Notes: generated by a model from the letters alone, not told the origin. DNA of 45,776 nucleotides from an uncultured Methanobrevibacter sp. (GCA_946541845.1 CAMNJW010000007.1:1-45776), one strand, 5' to 3'; numbered from the stretch's first letter, positions 8,394-18,904 are shown. Made by a program: numbers and translations.

Positions 8394-11100
8394 TTACTTC
8401 CACAATCATGTCTAAGTTTTCAGACTGTAAAATATCGACTTTCTTACCGGATGCTCCGACAATCTCCTTTTTGATATTTAACATGTCTTCAGGCACAACA
8501 ATTTCACCAATAGTTAATTCATGGTTTTCATCTAAAACAGCACCGATTTCATCAATATCAGTTGATTTTAAATAACCGATGATTTTACCTGCATCTCCTT
8601 TGAACTTAGGTCCGATTTGAGACATATCAGGCTCGACTTCAATGATTTTTTCATGAACTTCAGGTTTTCCGGAACTAATTTCCAAATCGTTGATTTTTAA
8701 TGTTCCCTTAATGTCGGCATCAAATTGGTTGAATACATCCACCAAATCCTCATCTGAAGTATATACATTTACTTCAGCAAGTTCTGCATTCAATGGGATT
8801 TTGGATGCTGATTTGAATCTTCTTACTTCATCAATCAATTCAACTGTGGTTTCACCTTTAGCTTCCATCTCTTCACTGATTAGTTCATCATATACTTCAG
8901 GCCATAAAGTTGTGTGAATTGATTCATCTGAGAAGTATTGGTAAACCTCTTCTGTAAAGAATGGTGCAATTGGAGCCATTAATTTAAGACATGTTTCCAC
9001 AACAGTTCTTAAAGTGTATTTTGCAGACCTTCTTGATTCATCTGAAACATCAGTGTACAACCTATATTTTACAGCTTCAATGTATTCATCACAGAAATCA
9101 TGCCAGAAGAATCTTTCAATTGAAGTAATTGTATCTGCAAAGTTGTAATCTGCAAATGCTTGGTCAACAGTTTTGTTCAAGTTGTTGAGCTTGGATAAAA
9201 TCCATAAGTCCAATGGTCCGAGATTATCTTTAACCTCTTCATATGAAACTTCTTCATCAAAGATTTGCATGCTTATGAATCTGAATGCATTCCAGAATTT
9301 TCTGAGGAATCTGTATCCGTGCTTGATGTCTTTCCAGTCGAATATTACGTCAGATCCAGGCACACTGTTTGCAGCCCATGTTCTTAATGGGTCCGCACCA
9401 TATTTTTCAATGACCTCTTCAGGTCCGACAACAAACTCAGGTCTGGATTTACTCATTTTGTTTCCGTCTTCACCGAATACCATACCGTTAATTACAATGT
9501 CATCGAACGGTTTTTGGTCAGTTAATGCTAAACATCTGAGTGTAGTATAAAACGCCCATGTACGGATGATATCATGCCCTTGCGGACGGATGTTTGATGG
9601 GAAATGATTGACGTAATCCTCATCAGGCCATCCTGCAATGGATAACGGTGAAATGGATGAATCCATCCAAGTGTCCAATACGTCTTCTTCAGGAATGAAT
9701 TCTTCACAGCCACATTCACATGCATGTTTAGGTTTGTCAACAGTTGGATCAATCGGCAAGTCTTCAGGCTCTGGTAAAATTACTTTTCCACAGTCTTTAC
9801 AGTACCATACTGGAATTGGAGTTGCAAATATTCTTTGCCTTGAAATACACCAGTCCCATTCCATGGAATCCGCCCAGTTTACCATACGGGATTTCATGTG
9901 TTCCGGAACCCATTTCATTTCATCTGCAGCAACTTTTGTCTTTTCAATCAAGTCACGTACTGCTACAAACCATTGTTTTTTAACAAGAATCTCAATAGGG
10001 GTTTTACATCTCCAGCATTGCCCTACATTTTGGTCGACTTGCTCTTGTTTTAATAAGTATCCTTCACTGTCCAAGTCTTCAATGGTTTGTTTCTTACAGG
10101 TTTGCAGGTCCATTCCTTCATATCTTCCGGCAGCGGATGTTAATGTACCTGTTTCATCAATTGCATTAATGATTTCCAAATCATATTTTTGAACCCAACT
10201 TACGTCAGTCTTGTCCCCAAATGTACAAATCATTACCGCACCTGTACCGAATTCAGGGTCTACTTCTTCATCTGCAATGATTTTAACTTTTTGATGTGAT
10301 AAAGGAACTTCCACATATTTTCCTAAAAGGTGAGTGTATCTTTCATCTTCCGGGTGTATTACAACTGCTACACAAGCGGACATAAGCTCCGGACGAGTGG
10401 TTGCAATCAAAATACCTTCATCCTTAGGGTCGGCCTGTTTTCCGGATTCCTGAGAAGATGCAATGTCATCATAGGAATCTTCAACAGCCGGAGGGAAGTT
10501 AACATAGTTTAAGAATGTAGTGTTATCAGAATATTCAACTTCAGCAAAAGCGATAGCAGTTTGACAACGAGGACACCAGTTTACAGGGTGGATTCCTTGG
10601 TAAATTAGTCCATCCTCATACATTTTCAAAAAGGAGTACTGAGTCTTTCTCATGTACTCAGGAGTCATTGTTACAAACTCGCGAGTCCAATCCTGTGAAT
10701 AACCCATTGCTCTCATTTGTGATTTCATTTTAGCAATGTTATCTGTGGTTAAATCAATACAATATTGTCTGAATTGAGCTCTAGAAACATCATTCTTATT
10801 AATATTATGAGTTTCTTCAACCTTTACTTCAGTTGGAAGACCGTGACAGTCCCATCCTTGGGTAAAAAGAACATCATGGCCTTTTTGTCTTCTGTATCTT
10901 GCATTCATATCAATGTAAACCCAATTCAACACATGTCCTAAATGGATTGAACCTGTTGGGTATGGTGGGGGAGTATCAATTATATATCTAGGACGAGATC
11001 CATCTCCAATGTATTTGTAGATGTCTTCATCTTCCCATTTCTTCTCCCATACTTTTTCTTTTTTAAAGTCATAGTCTTTAGGAATTTCTTCGTTTGACAT
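8386..11100 (-). CDS. valS: Valyl-tRNA synthetase
   Basis: ValRS charges tRNA-Val and edits mischarged threonine. The 904-aa protein has HLGH at 53-56 and KMSKS at 548-552. The editing domain includes IATTRPELM and [20 protein letters not shown]. That last motif and [18 protein letters not shown] distinguish ValRS from IleRS and LeuRS. Cys pairs around 176/179 and 434/437, and a CxCxC at 461-465, probably bind zinc. A C-terminal coiled segment ends near [15 protein letters not shown]. Start ATG has TAGGAG upstream. It is transcribed alone, divergent from the 11256 gene across about 155 bp that should hold both promoters. Confidence 0.96.
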   Translation of the reverse strand: MSNEEIPKDYDFKKEKVWEKKWEDEDIYKYIGDGSRPRYIIDTPPPYPTGSIHLGHVLNWVYIDMNARYRRQKGHDVLFTQGWDCHGLPTEVKVEETHNINKNDVSRAQFRQYCIDLTTDNIAKMKSQMRAMGYSQDWTREFVTMTPEYMRKTQYSFLKMYEDGLIYQGIHPVNWCPRCQTAIAFAEVEYSDNTTFLNYVNFPPAVEDSYDDIASSQESGKQADPKDEGILIATTRPELMSACVAVVIHPEDERYTHLLGKYVEVPLSHQKVKIIADEEVDPEFGTGAVMICTFGDKTDVSWVQKYDLEIINAIDETGTLTSAAGRYEGMDLQTCKKQTIEDLDSEGYLLKQEQVDQNVGQCWRCKTPIEILVKKQWFVAVRDLIEKTKVAADEMKWVPEHMKSRMVNWADSMEWDWCISRQRIFATPIPVWYCKDCGKVILPEPEDLPIDPTVDKPKHACECGCEEFIPEEDVLDTWMDSSISPLSIAGWPDEDYVNHFPSNIRPQGHDIIRTWAFYTTLRCLALTDQKPFDDIVINGMVFGEDGNKMSKSRPEFVVGPEEVIEKYGADPLRTWAANSVPGSDVIFDWKDIKHGYRFLRKFWNAFRFISMQIFDEEVSYEEVKDNLGPLDLWILSKLNNLNKTVDQAFADYNFADTITSIERFFWHDFCDEYIEAVKYRLYTDVSDESRRSAKYTLRTVVETCLKLMAPIAPFFTEEVYQYFSDESIHTTLWPEVYDELISEEMEAKGETTVELIDEVRRFKSASKIPLNAELAEVNVYTSDEDLVDVFNQFDADIKGTLKINDLEISSGKPEVHEKIIEVEPDMSQIGPKFKGDAGKIIGYLKSTDIDEIGAVLDENHELTIGEIVVPEDMLNIKKEIVGASGKKVDILQSENLDMIVEVIR

Positions 11101-11255
11101 ATATTTTCTCCTAAAATAATTAAGTAAAAATAATATTATTAGATATGTAGTTTATTATTTATAAAATATTAAGTAAAAACCTAAAAGATAGATAAATATA
11201 TTATATACAAAAATCAAATTATTAATATTATCAAATATTAAAAGGACTGTTAAAT

Positions 11256-11612
11256 ATGAACTTACTATGGTTTTATGTTGCTATTGTATTAGCTATAAGC
11301 GATGTATTACACACAACACTCATGTGGAAAGTTTTAAATAACTTTTACATTTTGTTAGGCGGACTGATTCAGCAATCCACTCATTCCACATGGCAGACTT
11401 GGGTAGTACATGAGATTATGGAAGCGGGATTCCATTTTGTAGTGCTTTCAATAGTTTTCTTAAATCCGACCGTCGGAATTCTAGCAGCCCTGATTCATTT
11501 TGTTATAGATGTAACCCACACCGTTTTCATACGTGACATGGGTGAACTAGAACATAGAGCCCTTCACTTTGTGATTGAATCTCTATTTTTCATTTTAATC
11601 TATGGATTATAA
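11256..11612 (+). CDS. Small polytopic membrane protein, unknown function
   Basis: This 118-aa protein is almost entirely hydrophobic, with about four membrane spans (residues 3-18, 24-38, 50-90 as two, 100-117). His residues are frequent in and between them (HTTLMWK, HEIMEAGFHF, HFVIDVTHTVF, EHRALHFVIE), which could suggest metal or haem contact, but I recognise no family. The start is ATG with AAGGAC 9 nt upstream. It lies 23 nt before pheT, whose ribosome site GGAGTT is in the gap, so the two are likely co-transcribed. Real expression is supported by the good ribosome site and conserved spacing; function cannot be deduced. Confidence 0.8.
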   Translation: MNLLWFYVAIVLAISDVLHTTLMWKVLNNFYILLGGLIQQSTHSTWQTWVVHEIMEAGFHFVVLSIVFLNPTVGILAALIHFVIDVTHTVFIRDMGELEHRALHFVIESLFFILIYGL

Positions 11613-11635
11613 AAAATATTTAATGGAGTTATTAA

Positions 11636-13294
11636 ATGCCAGTTATTACATTCAAATATCAGGATTTAAAAGATTTAGGAATCGATATGGAAAAAGACGA
11701 ACTAATTGACACATTACCAATGATGTCTAGCGATATTGAAGACTTTGACGATGAAGAAATCAAGGTGGAATTCTTCCCTAACAGACCGGATAACCTATCT
11801 GTTGAAGGAGTAGCTAGATCTTTTAAAGGTTTTATCGGACAAGAAATCGGTTTTCCAGATTATAAAGTTGAGGAATCCGGAGAATATGTTACCGTAAATA
11901 GCGATGTTGCAGCAATAAGACCTTACATTGGTTTTGCAAAAATTGACAATGTCGATTTTACTGGCGATAAACTCAAATACATCATGGATTTCCAAGAAAA
12001 CCTTCACTGGGTAATCGGAAGGGACAGGAAAAAAGTTGCTATCGGTATCCATAATGCAGATGTTGTAGAAGCTCCATTCAAATATATCGCAACTCCAAAA
12101 GATGCAAATGCATTTGTTCCCTTGGAAAAAGATACAGAAATGACTCCTGATGAAATCTTAACTGAACATGACAAGGGAAAAGATTATGCGCATTTAATCC
12201 AAGATTTCGATAAATATCCATTAATCCTTGATAAAGATGACAATGTTTTATCCATGCCTCCAATCATTAACGGAGAATTGACCAAAATCAAAGAGGACAC
12301 TAAAAACATAATTGTTGACGTGACTGGAACTGATGAAAGAGCAGTTAACCAAGCATTAAACATCATTTGCTGTTCCTTTGCAGAAGTTGGAGGCCAGATT
12401 AGAAGCATGGAAGTCAGATATGAAGATAAAACTATCGTAACTCCTGATTTGACTCCGCAAGAGATGAACGTCCATGTTGATACTGCAAACAAATTAATTG
12501 GTGGAACCAGCTTAACTGCTGAAGACATTAAAGGATTATTATTAAAAGCACGTTTTGATGCTGAAATCATCGATGACAATGAAGTTAAGGCAATCATCCC
12601 ATCCTACAGAGTGGATATATTGCATGAAGTTGATGTAGTTGAAAACATTGCAGTACAATACCACATCAACAGCATAGAAGCTAAACTACCTGAAATCAAT
12701 ACTGTTGCTTATGAAAACAACTGGTTTAAGGCTGAAAGTACAATTCGTGAAGTGATGATTGGTTTAGGATTCCAGGAAATAATGAGCTTAATGCTCACCA
12801 ATGAGGAAGCACACTATGAAAAGATGAATCAACCGGAAGAAGATCATGTACAAGTGGCAAGGCCAATTACCATCGACAGAACTATGATCAGAACCAGTTT
12901 AATAAATTCTTTAATGGAATTTTTAGAGGACAACAAGCATGAAGACTTGCCTCAAAAAATATTTGAAATCGGTGATGTTTTATACTTGGATGAAACCAAA
13001 GAAAATAAAACAGTTTCCTCTAAAAAATTAGCTGCATTAATTTGCCACTCAACTGCTAACTTTACTGAAATCAAATCCGTTGTAACAAGCGTTTTAAGCA
13101 ATTTAGGCTATTCAATGGAAATATCTGACAGTGAAAACAAGACCTTCATTGAAGGTAGGGTAGCTGATGTGGAAGGAGAATCACAATCAGGTACAATCAA
13201 AGGATTCTTCGGTGAAGTGTCACCTGAAGTAATTACCAATTTTACCTTAGATTATCCTGTAATAGCATTTGAAATTGAATTCATTAACAAATGA
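11636..13294 (+). CDS. pheT: Phenylalanyl-tRNA synthetase beta subunit
   Basis: PheT pairs with PheS in an alpha2-beta2 enzyme that charges tRNA-Phe; the beta subunit also edits Tyr-tRNA-Phe. The 552-aa length fits the shorter archaeal/eukaryotic form, which lacks the bacterial N-terminal tRNA-binding domain. Seen are the B1-like start [23 protein letters not shown], the B3/B4 editing core with [13 protein letters not shown], the B5 domain ([21 protein letters not shown]), and the catalytic-like class II core ([19 protein letters not shown]). No pheS is nearby. It starts at ATG with GGAG 9 nt upstream. Confidence 0.95.
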   Translation: MPVITFKYQDLKDLGIDMEKDELIDTLPMMSSDIEDFDDEEIKVEFFPNRPDNLSVEGVARSFKGFIGQEIGFPDYKVEESGEYVTVNSDVAAIRPYIGFAKIDNVDFTGDKLKYIMDFQENLHWVIGRDRKKVAIGIHNADVVEAPFKYIATPKDANAFVPLEKDTEMTPDEILTEHDKGKDYAHLIQDFDKYPLILDKDDNVLSMPPIINGELTKIKEDTKNIIVDVTGTDERAVNQALNIICCSFAEVGGQIRSMEVRYEDKTIVTPDLTPQEMNVHVDTANKLIGGTSLTAEDIKGLLLKARFDAEIIDDNEVKAIIPSYRVDILHEVDVVENIAVQYHINSIEAKLPEINTVAYENNWFKAESTIREVMIGLGFQEIMSLMLTNEEAHYEKMNQPEEDHVQVARPITIDRTMIRTSLINSLMEFLEDNKHEDLPQKIFEIGDVLYLDETKENKTVSSKKLAALICHSTANFTEIKSVVTSVLSNLGYSMEISDSENKTFIEGRVADVEGESQSGTIKGFFGEVSPEVITNFTLDYPVIAFEIEFINK

Positions 13295-13311
13295 ATTCAT
13301 TAACTCTTTTT

Positions 13312-13452
13312 TTAATACCACAATTTTCTCATTTGAACTTCAGTTTGCGAGTAATTGCTCACAACAGGAGAAGCATCATAATTATTGAAAAGTAATATCA
13401 AAATTAATAATATAATTATAATAGCTATCAAAATTATTGTCCATTTCTTCAA
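13312..13452 (-). CDS. Predicted 46-aa single-span membrane peptide, TTG start
   Basis: Directly after the TAA of the YjbQ-family gene, and in the same frame, a TTG at 13452-13450 opens a 46-codon frame ending in TAA. It encodes a short basic start (LKKW), about 18 consecutive hydrophobic residues dominated by Ile and Leu, then a polar tail NNYDASPVVSNYSQTEVQM ending in MRKLWY. GGTGA, the usual ribosome site here, is 4 nt before the TTG, inside the end of the upstream gene. The tail has balanced composition rather than AT noise. It is convergent with pheT, 17 nt from its stop. No ATG start fits, so gene callers would miss it. Function unknown. Confidence 0.5.
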   Translation of the reverse strand: MKKWTIILIAIIIILLILILLFNNYDASPVVSNYSQTEVQMRKLWY

Positions 13453-13860
13453 TTATTCACCAACCATTGTCAAAGTTACTGTTCTGCCATGTCTTGGCCC
13501 ATCTAATTCTATGAAAAAAACTGATTGCCATGTACCTAAGTCAAGATTTCCATTCTTAATAGGCAAACATTCGCTTGAAGAAAGTAAAAATGATTTCAAG
13601 TGTGACCTTGCATTATTATCAATTCTGTCATGTTGGTAGCTGAATTTGTCTGAAACCAGATTATCAAGCATGAATTCGAAATCGTTCAAAAGGCCAGACT
13701 CGTTTTCATTGACAACGATTGCGGAGGTTGAATGTTTAGAGAAAATTGAGACTATTCCTTCCCCCATGTCAATCAGTTCATTTATTTTTGAGGTGATGTC
13801 AATGATTTCAAAGTTTTTGTTAGTATCAATTTTAAAAGAAAAAGATTTTACTGTCATCAA
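13453..13860 (-). CDS. YjbQ / UPF0047 family protein
   Basis: This 135-aa protein belongs to COG0432 (YjbQ, UPF0047), a small trimeric fold. Family marks seen are FSKHSTSAIVVNENESGLLNDF, HDRIDNNARSHLKS, LDLGTWQSVFFIELDGPRHGRTVTLTM. The conserved His, Asp and Arg residues line a putative active site. E. coli YjbQ has been reported to have weak thiamine-phosphate synthase activity, but the in vivo role is uncertain. thiD is elsewhere in the window (23571) but not linked. It starts at ATG. The 46-codon TTG frame described at 13312 follows immediately and could be co-translated. Confidence 0.92.
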   Translation of the reverse strand: MMTVKSFSFKIDTNKNFEIIDITSKINELIDMGEGIVSIFSKHSTSAIVVNENESGLLNDFEFMLDNLVSDKFSYQHDRIDNNARSHLKSFLLSSSECLPIKNGNLDLGTWQSVFFIELDGPRHGRTVTLTMVGE

Positions 13861-13916
13861 TAGATAATTTGTAAAAACGAGTTAATAAAATAAAAGAAAA
13901 AAAAGAAAGAAAAATT

Positions 13917-15665
13917 TTAGTCATAATCCTCTTTACGCCAGTACCCGTAAATCAACATTCCCATAACAGAGACAATGCTTAACACTACAAGTCCTGAGGT
14001 ATCGGTTATTTCTTTTGAAATTTTGCTTGGAGGAACTAATTCATATGCTTTTCCTTCTTCAGATACTTCACCATCGCTTGCATCTCCCGCATCAATGTCT
14101 CCATTGGTTAATGCACTTTCTCCATTATCAGACGAATCCTGAAAAGTCCCAGAAGCGTTTGTTCCATAAACTCCAGATTTATCTGAATTAGCAAAATGGG
14201 CACTGTTTGAAGTTCCATTTTGTAGGTTACCGTTACCTTTAGCTGTGCCCCCTTGTGAGGATTCAGCTAATGGATAATCGCTTGAACCAGACATTCCTTT
14301 TCTACCATCTTGATTATCTGATGTTTGGGAGTCTGAATTGTCATCTTTTTCCCCAGATGCAGATTTGTACCTATATTTTACAGGTTGGCCACCAACCATC
14401 ACTTCAATATCATATTCCTTATCTGGATCCAAGTTCGCTTCAACAGTAGCTCTGCCATTTACAAATTTTGCTGTATACCGATTTCCATCAACATTGACAG
14501 TTGTATCAAAGGTTCCGAACTCTTTTACGGCTTCCCCTTTTGTATCATACATCTGAAGACCAATACCATTTTTGACAGATATTGTTCCCATTTTCATTAT
14601 TCCTGCAAGTAGCATTGGACAAACAAAAGTGTTTGAATCATCAGTTGAGTCAAACCAGTTGTCTCCCAATTTAAATACTGGCAATTCAGGGTTGTTTTTG
14701 GCCTGATACATTTCATTATGTGCCAAAACATTATATTTGACCTCAAGTCTTCCAGGGACTTTTTCACTTAATGTTTTAAATGCAGAACCAAATAAAATAC
14801 CATTTCCTGTCTCATAGACTCCACCTGTTTCCGTAATTGATGGATTTCTACGATTACTAGTGAATGAATTTGCATTTATAATATCAAAACTTGATGTCGA
14901 ATTGATTAAAATCCCATTAAGATTTTCATAAGCATTATTATGCTTAATTAAATTTCCAGAAGATTTATTCTGCAAGGTTATACCATTCAGCACATTGTGA
15001 TGAATGTCATTGTAGAAAATACTATTGTTGTTTATATTGGAAGTTTCGATTCCTGAACGACCATTATGGGAAATAGTATTATTCTTTATTGAACTGAACC
15101 CAACATCCTTCAATTGAAGTCCGTCACCTGCTGATTTTGAAATGGAATTGAAGCTTACAGTCACATTATCTGAATTTTTAACCAACATTCCTGCTTTTTT
15201 GCCACCTGTTATGACATTATTGATAATCTTTGAATTGTCTGACCCGTCAACAATGACACCATAATCGCTTAAAGTGGATATTATGGTTATTCCAGATAAA
15301 ATGCTTCCACTACTATTGCTTGTAAAGTAAAATCCGAAGGTTTTGTCTATTCCTAAGTCTTCAGCCTTACTGTTCACAGCTCCTGAAGTATGAACAACAC
15401 TATTCCTGCTAGAAACTATATTTAATTTTTTGTCCACTACCAAAGAGATGTTATTGTATTCCTTTGAATTGAATTCAAATGTATCTCCATCATTTGCAGT
15501 ATCGAACATCATTTGAATATCATCGTTGGACATCTCATCCGTAATTTGGTATGAATCACTATGTGAAGTCAAATTATTATTGTTAATATCAGTCGCATTT
15601 ATAGGCAAAACCAACAATAAACTAATTAAACATATGAAAAAAAGAATAATTATCTTTTTATTCAT
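13917..15665 (-). CDS. Membrane-anchored adhesin-like beta-helix protein
   Basis: This 582-aa surface protein begins with a signal peptide (residues 1-24, ending PINA). A short helix with GDTFEF follows. A right-handed parallel beta-helix of PbH1/NosD type spans about 60-330, with repeats such as SGIETSNINNNSIFYNDIHHN and NGITLQNKSSGNLIKHNNAYE. About 80 residues of beta domain come next, then a Ser/Gly/Asn/Asp-rich linker (about 435-545). One membrane span (TSGLVVLSIVSVMGMLIYGYW) and a short charged tail RKEDYD end it. It is therefore anchored in the membrane, unlike the neighbours at 15944 and 35081-45776 which end in lysine-rich modules. NosD-like folds can bind or cleave polysaccharide; no catalytic residues are evident. 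Start ATG with GAGGG 7 nt upstream. Confidence 0.85.
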   Translation of the reverse strand: MNKKIIILFFICLISLLLVLPINATDINNNNLTSHSDSYQITDEMSNDDIQMMFDTANDGDTFEFNSKEYNNISLVVDKKLNIVSSRNSVVHTSGAVNSKAEDLGIDKTFGFYFTSNSSGSILSGITIISTLSDYGVIVDGSDNSKIINNVITGGKKAGMLVKNSDNVTVSFNSISKSAGDGLQLKDVGFSSIKNNTISHNGRSGIETSNINNNSIFYNDIHHNVLNGITLQNKSSGNLIKHNNAYENLNGILINSTSSFDIINANSFTSNRRNPSITETGGVYETGNGILFGSAFKTLSEKVPGRLEVKYNVLAHNEMYQAKNNPELPVFKLGDNWFDSTDDSNTFVCPMLLAGIMKMGTISVKNGIGLQMYDTKGEAVKEFGTFDTTVNVDGNRYTAKFVNGRATVEANLDPDKEYDIEVMVGGQPVKYRYKSASGEKDDNSDSQTSDNQDGRKGMSGSSDYPLAESSQGGTAKGNGNLQNGTSNSAHFANSDKSGVYGTNASGTFQDSSDNGESALTNGDIDAGDASDGEVSEEGKAYELVPPSKISKEITDTSGLVVLSIVSVMGMLIYGYWRKEDYD

Positions 15666-15883
15666 ATATAAACCCTCAATTACTTTTTAATCAAAATAAA
15701 CTAAAATAACTTACAAAGTAACATCAATTTATTATTGATTAATATTAATTATATTTACATTTAACTAATATAAACTTTTTTAAATTAATTAAAAAGATAA
15801 AATAATTGTTATTACACAATTTAATATGCATTAACAATGTTATAAAAAATTAGTTTAAATATTTCAAAATACAATATATACAT

Positions 15884-15916
15884 AATTGCTTATCGATGAA
15901 AAAGCTATAAGCAATT
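15884..15916. promoter_or_regulatory. 10-bp inverted repeat between TATA box and start of the 986-aa adhesin gene
   Basis: Perfect arms AATTGCTTAT (15884-15893) and ATAAGCAATT (15907-15916) enclose a 13-nt spacer. A TATA-like ACAATATATACAT lies just upstream (15871-15883). The arms therefore span the expected transcript start, 28 bp before the ATG. An operator or a hairpin at the mRNA 5' end are both possible. Confidence 0.5.
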
Positions 15917-15943
15917 GCGACAAAAAATTAAAAAGATGATTTT

Positions 15944-18904
15944 ATGGACAAAAAGAGTTTGTTTATAACTACATTTTTAGTTTTCGCAATAATTTTAAGC
16001 TCATCAGTTGTATTTGCAGAAGATACATCCGACATTACAACTGTAGATGATGTATTGGAATTACAAGAAAGCTCAGATGTAAGTGATATTATTCAAAGTA
16101 CAGAAGATACAAAGTTATCTTCCAGCTATGATATTAATGCTGGTGCAGATAGTGAAACTATCCAAAGTACCATCAATAATATGAAAGATGGAGATACTTT
16201 AAACTTCAAAGAAGGAACATATAACAATATAAGTATATATGTAGACAAAAGCATTACAATCAACGGAAACGGAGCGGAATTGATTGGATATGAAAATCCA
16301 AATGTAAATACTACTCCAAATAAAATCACTACACCAACCCAATCTGGAGGATATGGAATAGGAAACTATGCAACATTGTATATCGTCAATACAACCAATG
16401 TAGTGATTAAAGGATTAACCATTGTCGGACAAAATCCGGCTTACGGACAGGCAGCAGTATTTGCTACCCAAGCAAATAACCTAACTATTGAAAAGTCAAC
16501 AATAGATGGAGGATATTGGGGTATCTATTTACAATCCTGTGCAGATGGAACTATAACTGACAATACAATTAAAAATCAAGAAGCAATCGGTATTATGAAC
16601 TTTGGATCCGCAAGAACTCTTATTGCAAACAACGAAGTGATTAATGCTAAAAACCATGGAATTGATGCAAGACACGGAACCGGACCTAATGTCCAAATTA
16701 TAAACAACAAAGTTGTCGGATCCAAAGAAGGAATCTACTTAATGCATTCAAAAGGACATACTGCAACCGGGAACACAATTATTAATTGTACTACAAGTTC
16801 AATTACCTGTTATGGATCAGGACAAATTACCATTTCCAATAACACATTGCAAAAATCCAGAATTGGTATTTTGCTCGGTGGAGGATACTATGACATCAAT
16901 ATTGAAGAAAATACATTCAAGTTAGATAATTTACCATTCCCACCAACTTTCGTCTACTTTGTAGCACAAGCTAACAGCATTTACCAATCAGCCACTGACA
17001 TTATCGGAACTTACACCGACAGCAGTTCAAGCGATATTTCTTACACACCTGCAGCAGACATTGCGACACCGGTTGCAGTTAATCCAGATTATGCTGCAAT
17101 CTTAAATCCTACCGGAACCACATACACTGTAACCAGTGGAATGACTGGAAGTGAAATCCAAGGAATCATTGACTCCATGGCTGATGGTGACACATTATCA
17201 TTTGAGGAAAATGCGGTATTCAATGACATTTCAATTTATGCGGATAAAAACATTAAGATTATAGGAAATAACGCTACTTTAATTGGATACAATAATGTTA
17301 ATTCTGCAAATGTGCCTGAAAAAATTAGGAAAACTACCGAAGATGGAGGATATGCAATTGGAGAATATGCTGTATTATACATTGTCAACACTACTGGAGC
17401 AGTTGTAAGCGATTTAAATATTGTTGCACAATATCCTGGTTATGATACTACAAAAGCAACCACCAATACCGAAGAATATAAGACTGTTGGATTGCATGTT
17501 GAGAAAAACAAAAAAATCTCTGTAGTCAACTTAGATATTACTGGTGCATCATGGGGTATTTTTTTAAGAAGTTCACCTAACGGACTTGTGGCCAACAACA
17601 CCATTCACGATGTATACACTACAGGTATCATGAACTTCGGTTCAGCAAATACCACAATCATGAGCAATACAATTACCAACGCTGTAAATCACGGTATTGA
17701 TGTAAGACATGGAACCGGACCTAATGTAATCATATACAACAACATAATTAACGGCGCAAAAGAAGGAATCTACTTAATGCATTCCAAAGGTCACACCGTT
17801 TATGAAAACACTATAAACAATTATAAAATCAGCGCAATTACTGCATACGGATCAGGAGAAGAATCAATATTTAACAACACCATAGGTGCGGGAAGATTAT
17901 ACTTCTTACTTGGCGGAGGATATTATAACGTAACTATTGGAACCAACAATTATCCACCAGCAGCTATGTATTACCCATTCCCACCAACATTTAGAGAATT
18001 TATTGCACAAGCAGACAATAAATTCCAAGATGCAGAAAATGTAATCGGCCTTTACAGTACCAATACCACCACAGTCCTTGTTGCTGAAGACATCACATTT
18101 AATTCAACAGAAGGCACAATTGAAGTTACATTAACAGATGGTAATGGAAATGCAATATACAATGAATATGTCCTTTTAACATTGAACGGCGTAAACTACA
18201 CTGCAAAAACCGATTCAAACGGTGTAGCATCATTTGATATTACTGCAAGATATGGAAAAAACACAGCAACATTCACATACAATGCCAAAAGTAATTTTGT
18301 AAGTTCCACCACTTCAGCTACAATCAATCTTGAAAAAATAGCAACTGCAATTACTGCATCCAAAGTTACTAAAACTTTTAATGTTGCTAAAAAATTAGTA
18401 TTTACCTTAAAAGATGCAAATAAAAATGTTTTAGCAGGTAAAAAAGTCAGTCTCACCATTAATTCTAAAACTTTTTACACAACCACTGACAAAAATGGAA
18501 AAGCCACATTCTCATTAACCAATTTGGCTCCAAAAAAATATACTGCAACCCTTAAATTTGCAGGAGATGACAAATATAAAGCTGCAAAAAATGTAAAAGT
18601 TTATGTTGTGGTTAAAAAAGCAACCCCTAAATTAACTGCCACTAAAAAGACCTTTAAAGCTAAAACAAAAACTAAAAAGTACACTATTACTTTAAAAACA
18701 AACAAAGGCAAATACCTTAAAAAAGCAAAAGTGACCCTTAAAATTAAAGGAAAAACCTACAGGGCCACTACAAATGCTAAAGGTAAAGCTACCTTTAAAA
18801 TCACCAAATTAACTAAAAAAGGCAAATACACTGCAGTAGTTAAATTTTCCGGCAGTAAATACTACAATGCAAAAACAGTCAAACCAAAAATAACAATTAA
18901 ATAA
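15944..18904 (+). CDS. Adhesin-like protein with duplicated beta-helix and lysine-rich Ig-like tail
   Basis: This 986-aa protein has a signal peptide (1-25, cut near VFA-ED). Two homologous blocks follow (about 48-345 and 395-700). Each starts with GSEIQGIIDSMADGDTL-like sequence and continues with right-handed beta-helix repeats. Both contain near-identical GID[AV]RHGTGPNV and KEGIYLMHSKGHT segments and end with LLGGGYY and FPPTF. About three Ig-like units follow from residue 705, the last two very rich in Lys and Thr (KGKTYRATTNAKGKATFK). The protein ends KPKITIK with no membrane span, so attachment probably depends on the basic tail. Carbohydrate binding is a guess from fold. The start is ATG with a GATGAT site. 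The next gene is convergent. Confidence 0.88.
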   Translation: MDKKSLFITTFLVFAIILSSSVVFAEDTSDITTVDDVLELQESSDVSDIIQSTEDTKLSSSYDINAGADSETIQSTINNMKDGDTLNFKEGTYNNISIYVDKSITINGNGAELIGYENPNVNTTPNKITTPTQSGGYGIGNYATLYIVNTTNVVIKGLTIVGQNPAYGQAAVFATQANNLTIEKSTIDGGYWGIYLQSCADGTITDNTIKNQEAIGIMNFGSARTLIANNEVINAKNHGIDARHGTGPNVQIINNKVVGSKEGIYLMHSKGHTATGNTIINCTTSSITCYGSGQITISNNTLQKSRIGILLGGGYYDINIEENTFKLDNLPFPPTFVYFVAQANSIYQSATDIIGTYTDSSSSDISYTPAADIATPVAVNPDYAAILNPTGTTYTVTSGMTGSEIQGIIDSMADGDTLSFEENAVFNDISIYADKNIKIIGNNATLIGYNNVNSANVPEKIRKTTEDGGYAIGEYAVLYIVNTTGAVVSDLNIVAQYPGYDTTKATTNTEEYKTVGLHVEKNKKISVVNLDITGASWGIFLRSSPNGLVANNTIHDVYTTGIMNFGSANTTIMSNTITNAVNHGIDVRHGTGPNVIIYNNIINGAKEGIYLMHSKGHTVYENTINNYKISAITAYGSGEESIFNNTIGAGRLYFLLGGGYYNVTIGTNNYPPAAMYYPFPPTFREFIAQADNKFQDAENVIGLYSTNTTTVLVAEDITFNSTEGTIEVTLTDGNGNAIYNEYVLLTLNGVNYTAKTDSNGVASFDITARYGKNTATFTYNAKSNFVSSTTSATINLEKIATAITASKVTKTFNVAKKLVFTLKDANKNVLAGKKVSLTINSKTFYTTTDKNGKATFSLTNLAPKKYTATLKFAGDDKYKAAKNVKVYVVVKKATPKLTATKKTFKAKTKTKKYTITLKTNKGKYLKKAKVTLKIKGKTYRATTNAKGKATFKITKLTKKGKYTAVVKFSGSKYYNAKTVKPKITIK

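Noticed and set aside
15884-15916. Invertible promoter flanked by recombination sites
   Set aside because: Arms are only 10 bp with 13 bp between them, too small for a typical invertible segment, and no recombinase gene is near.
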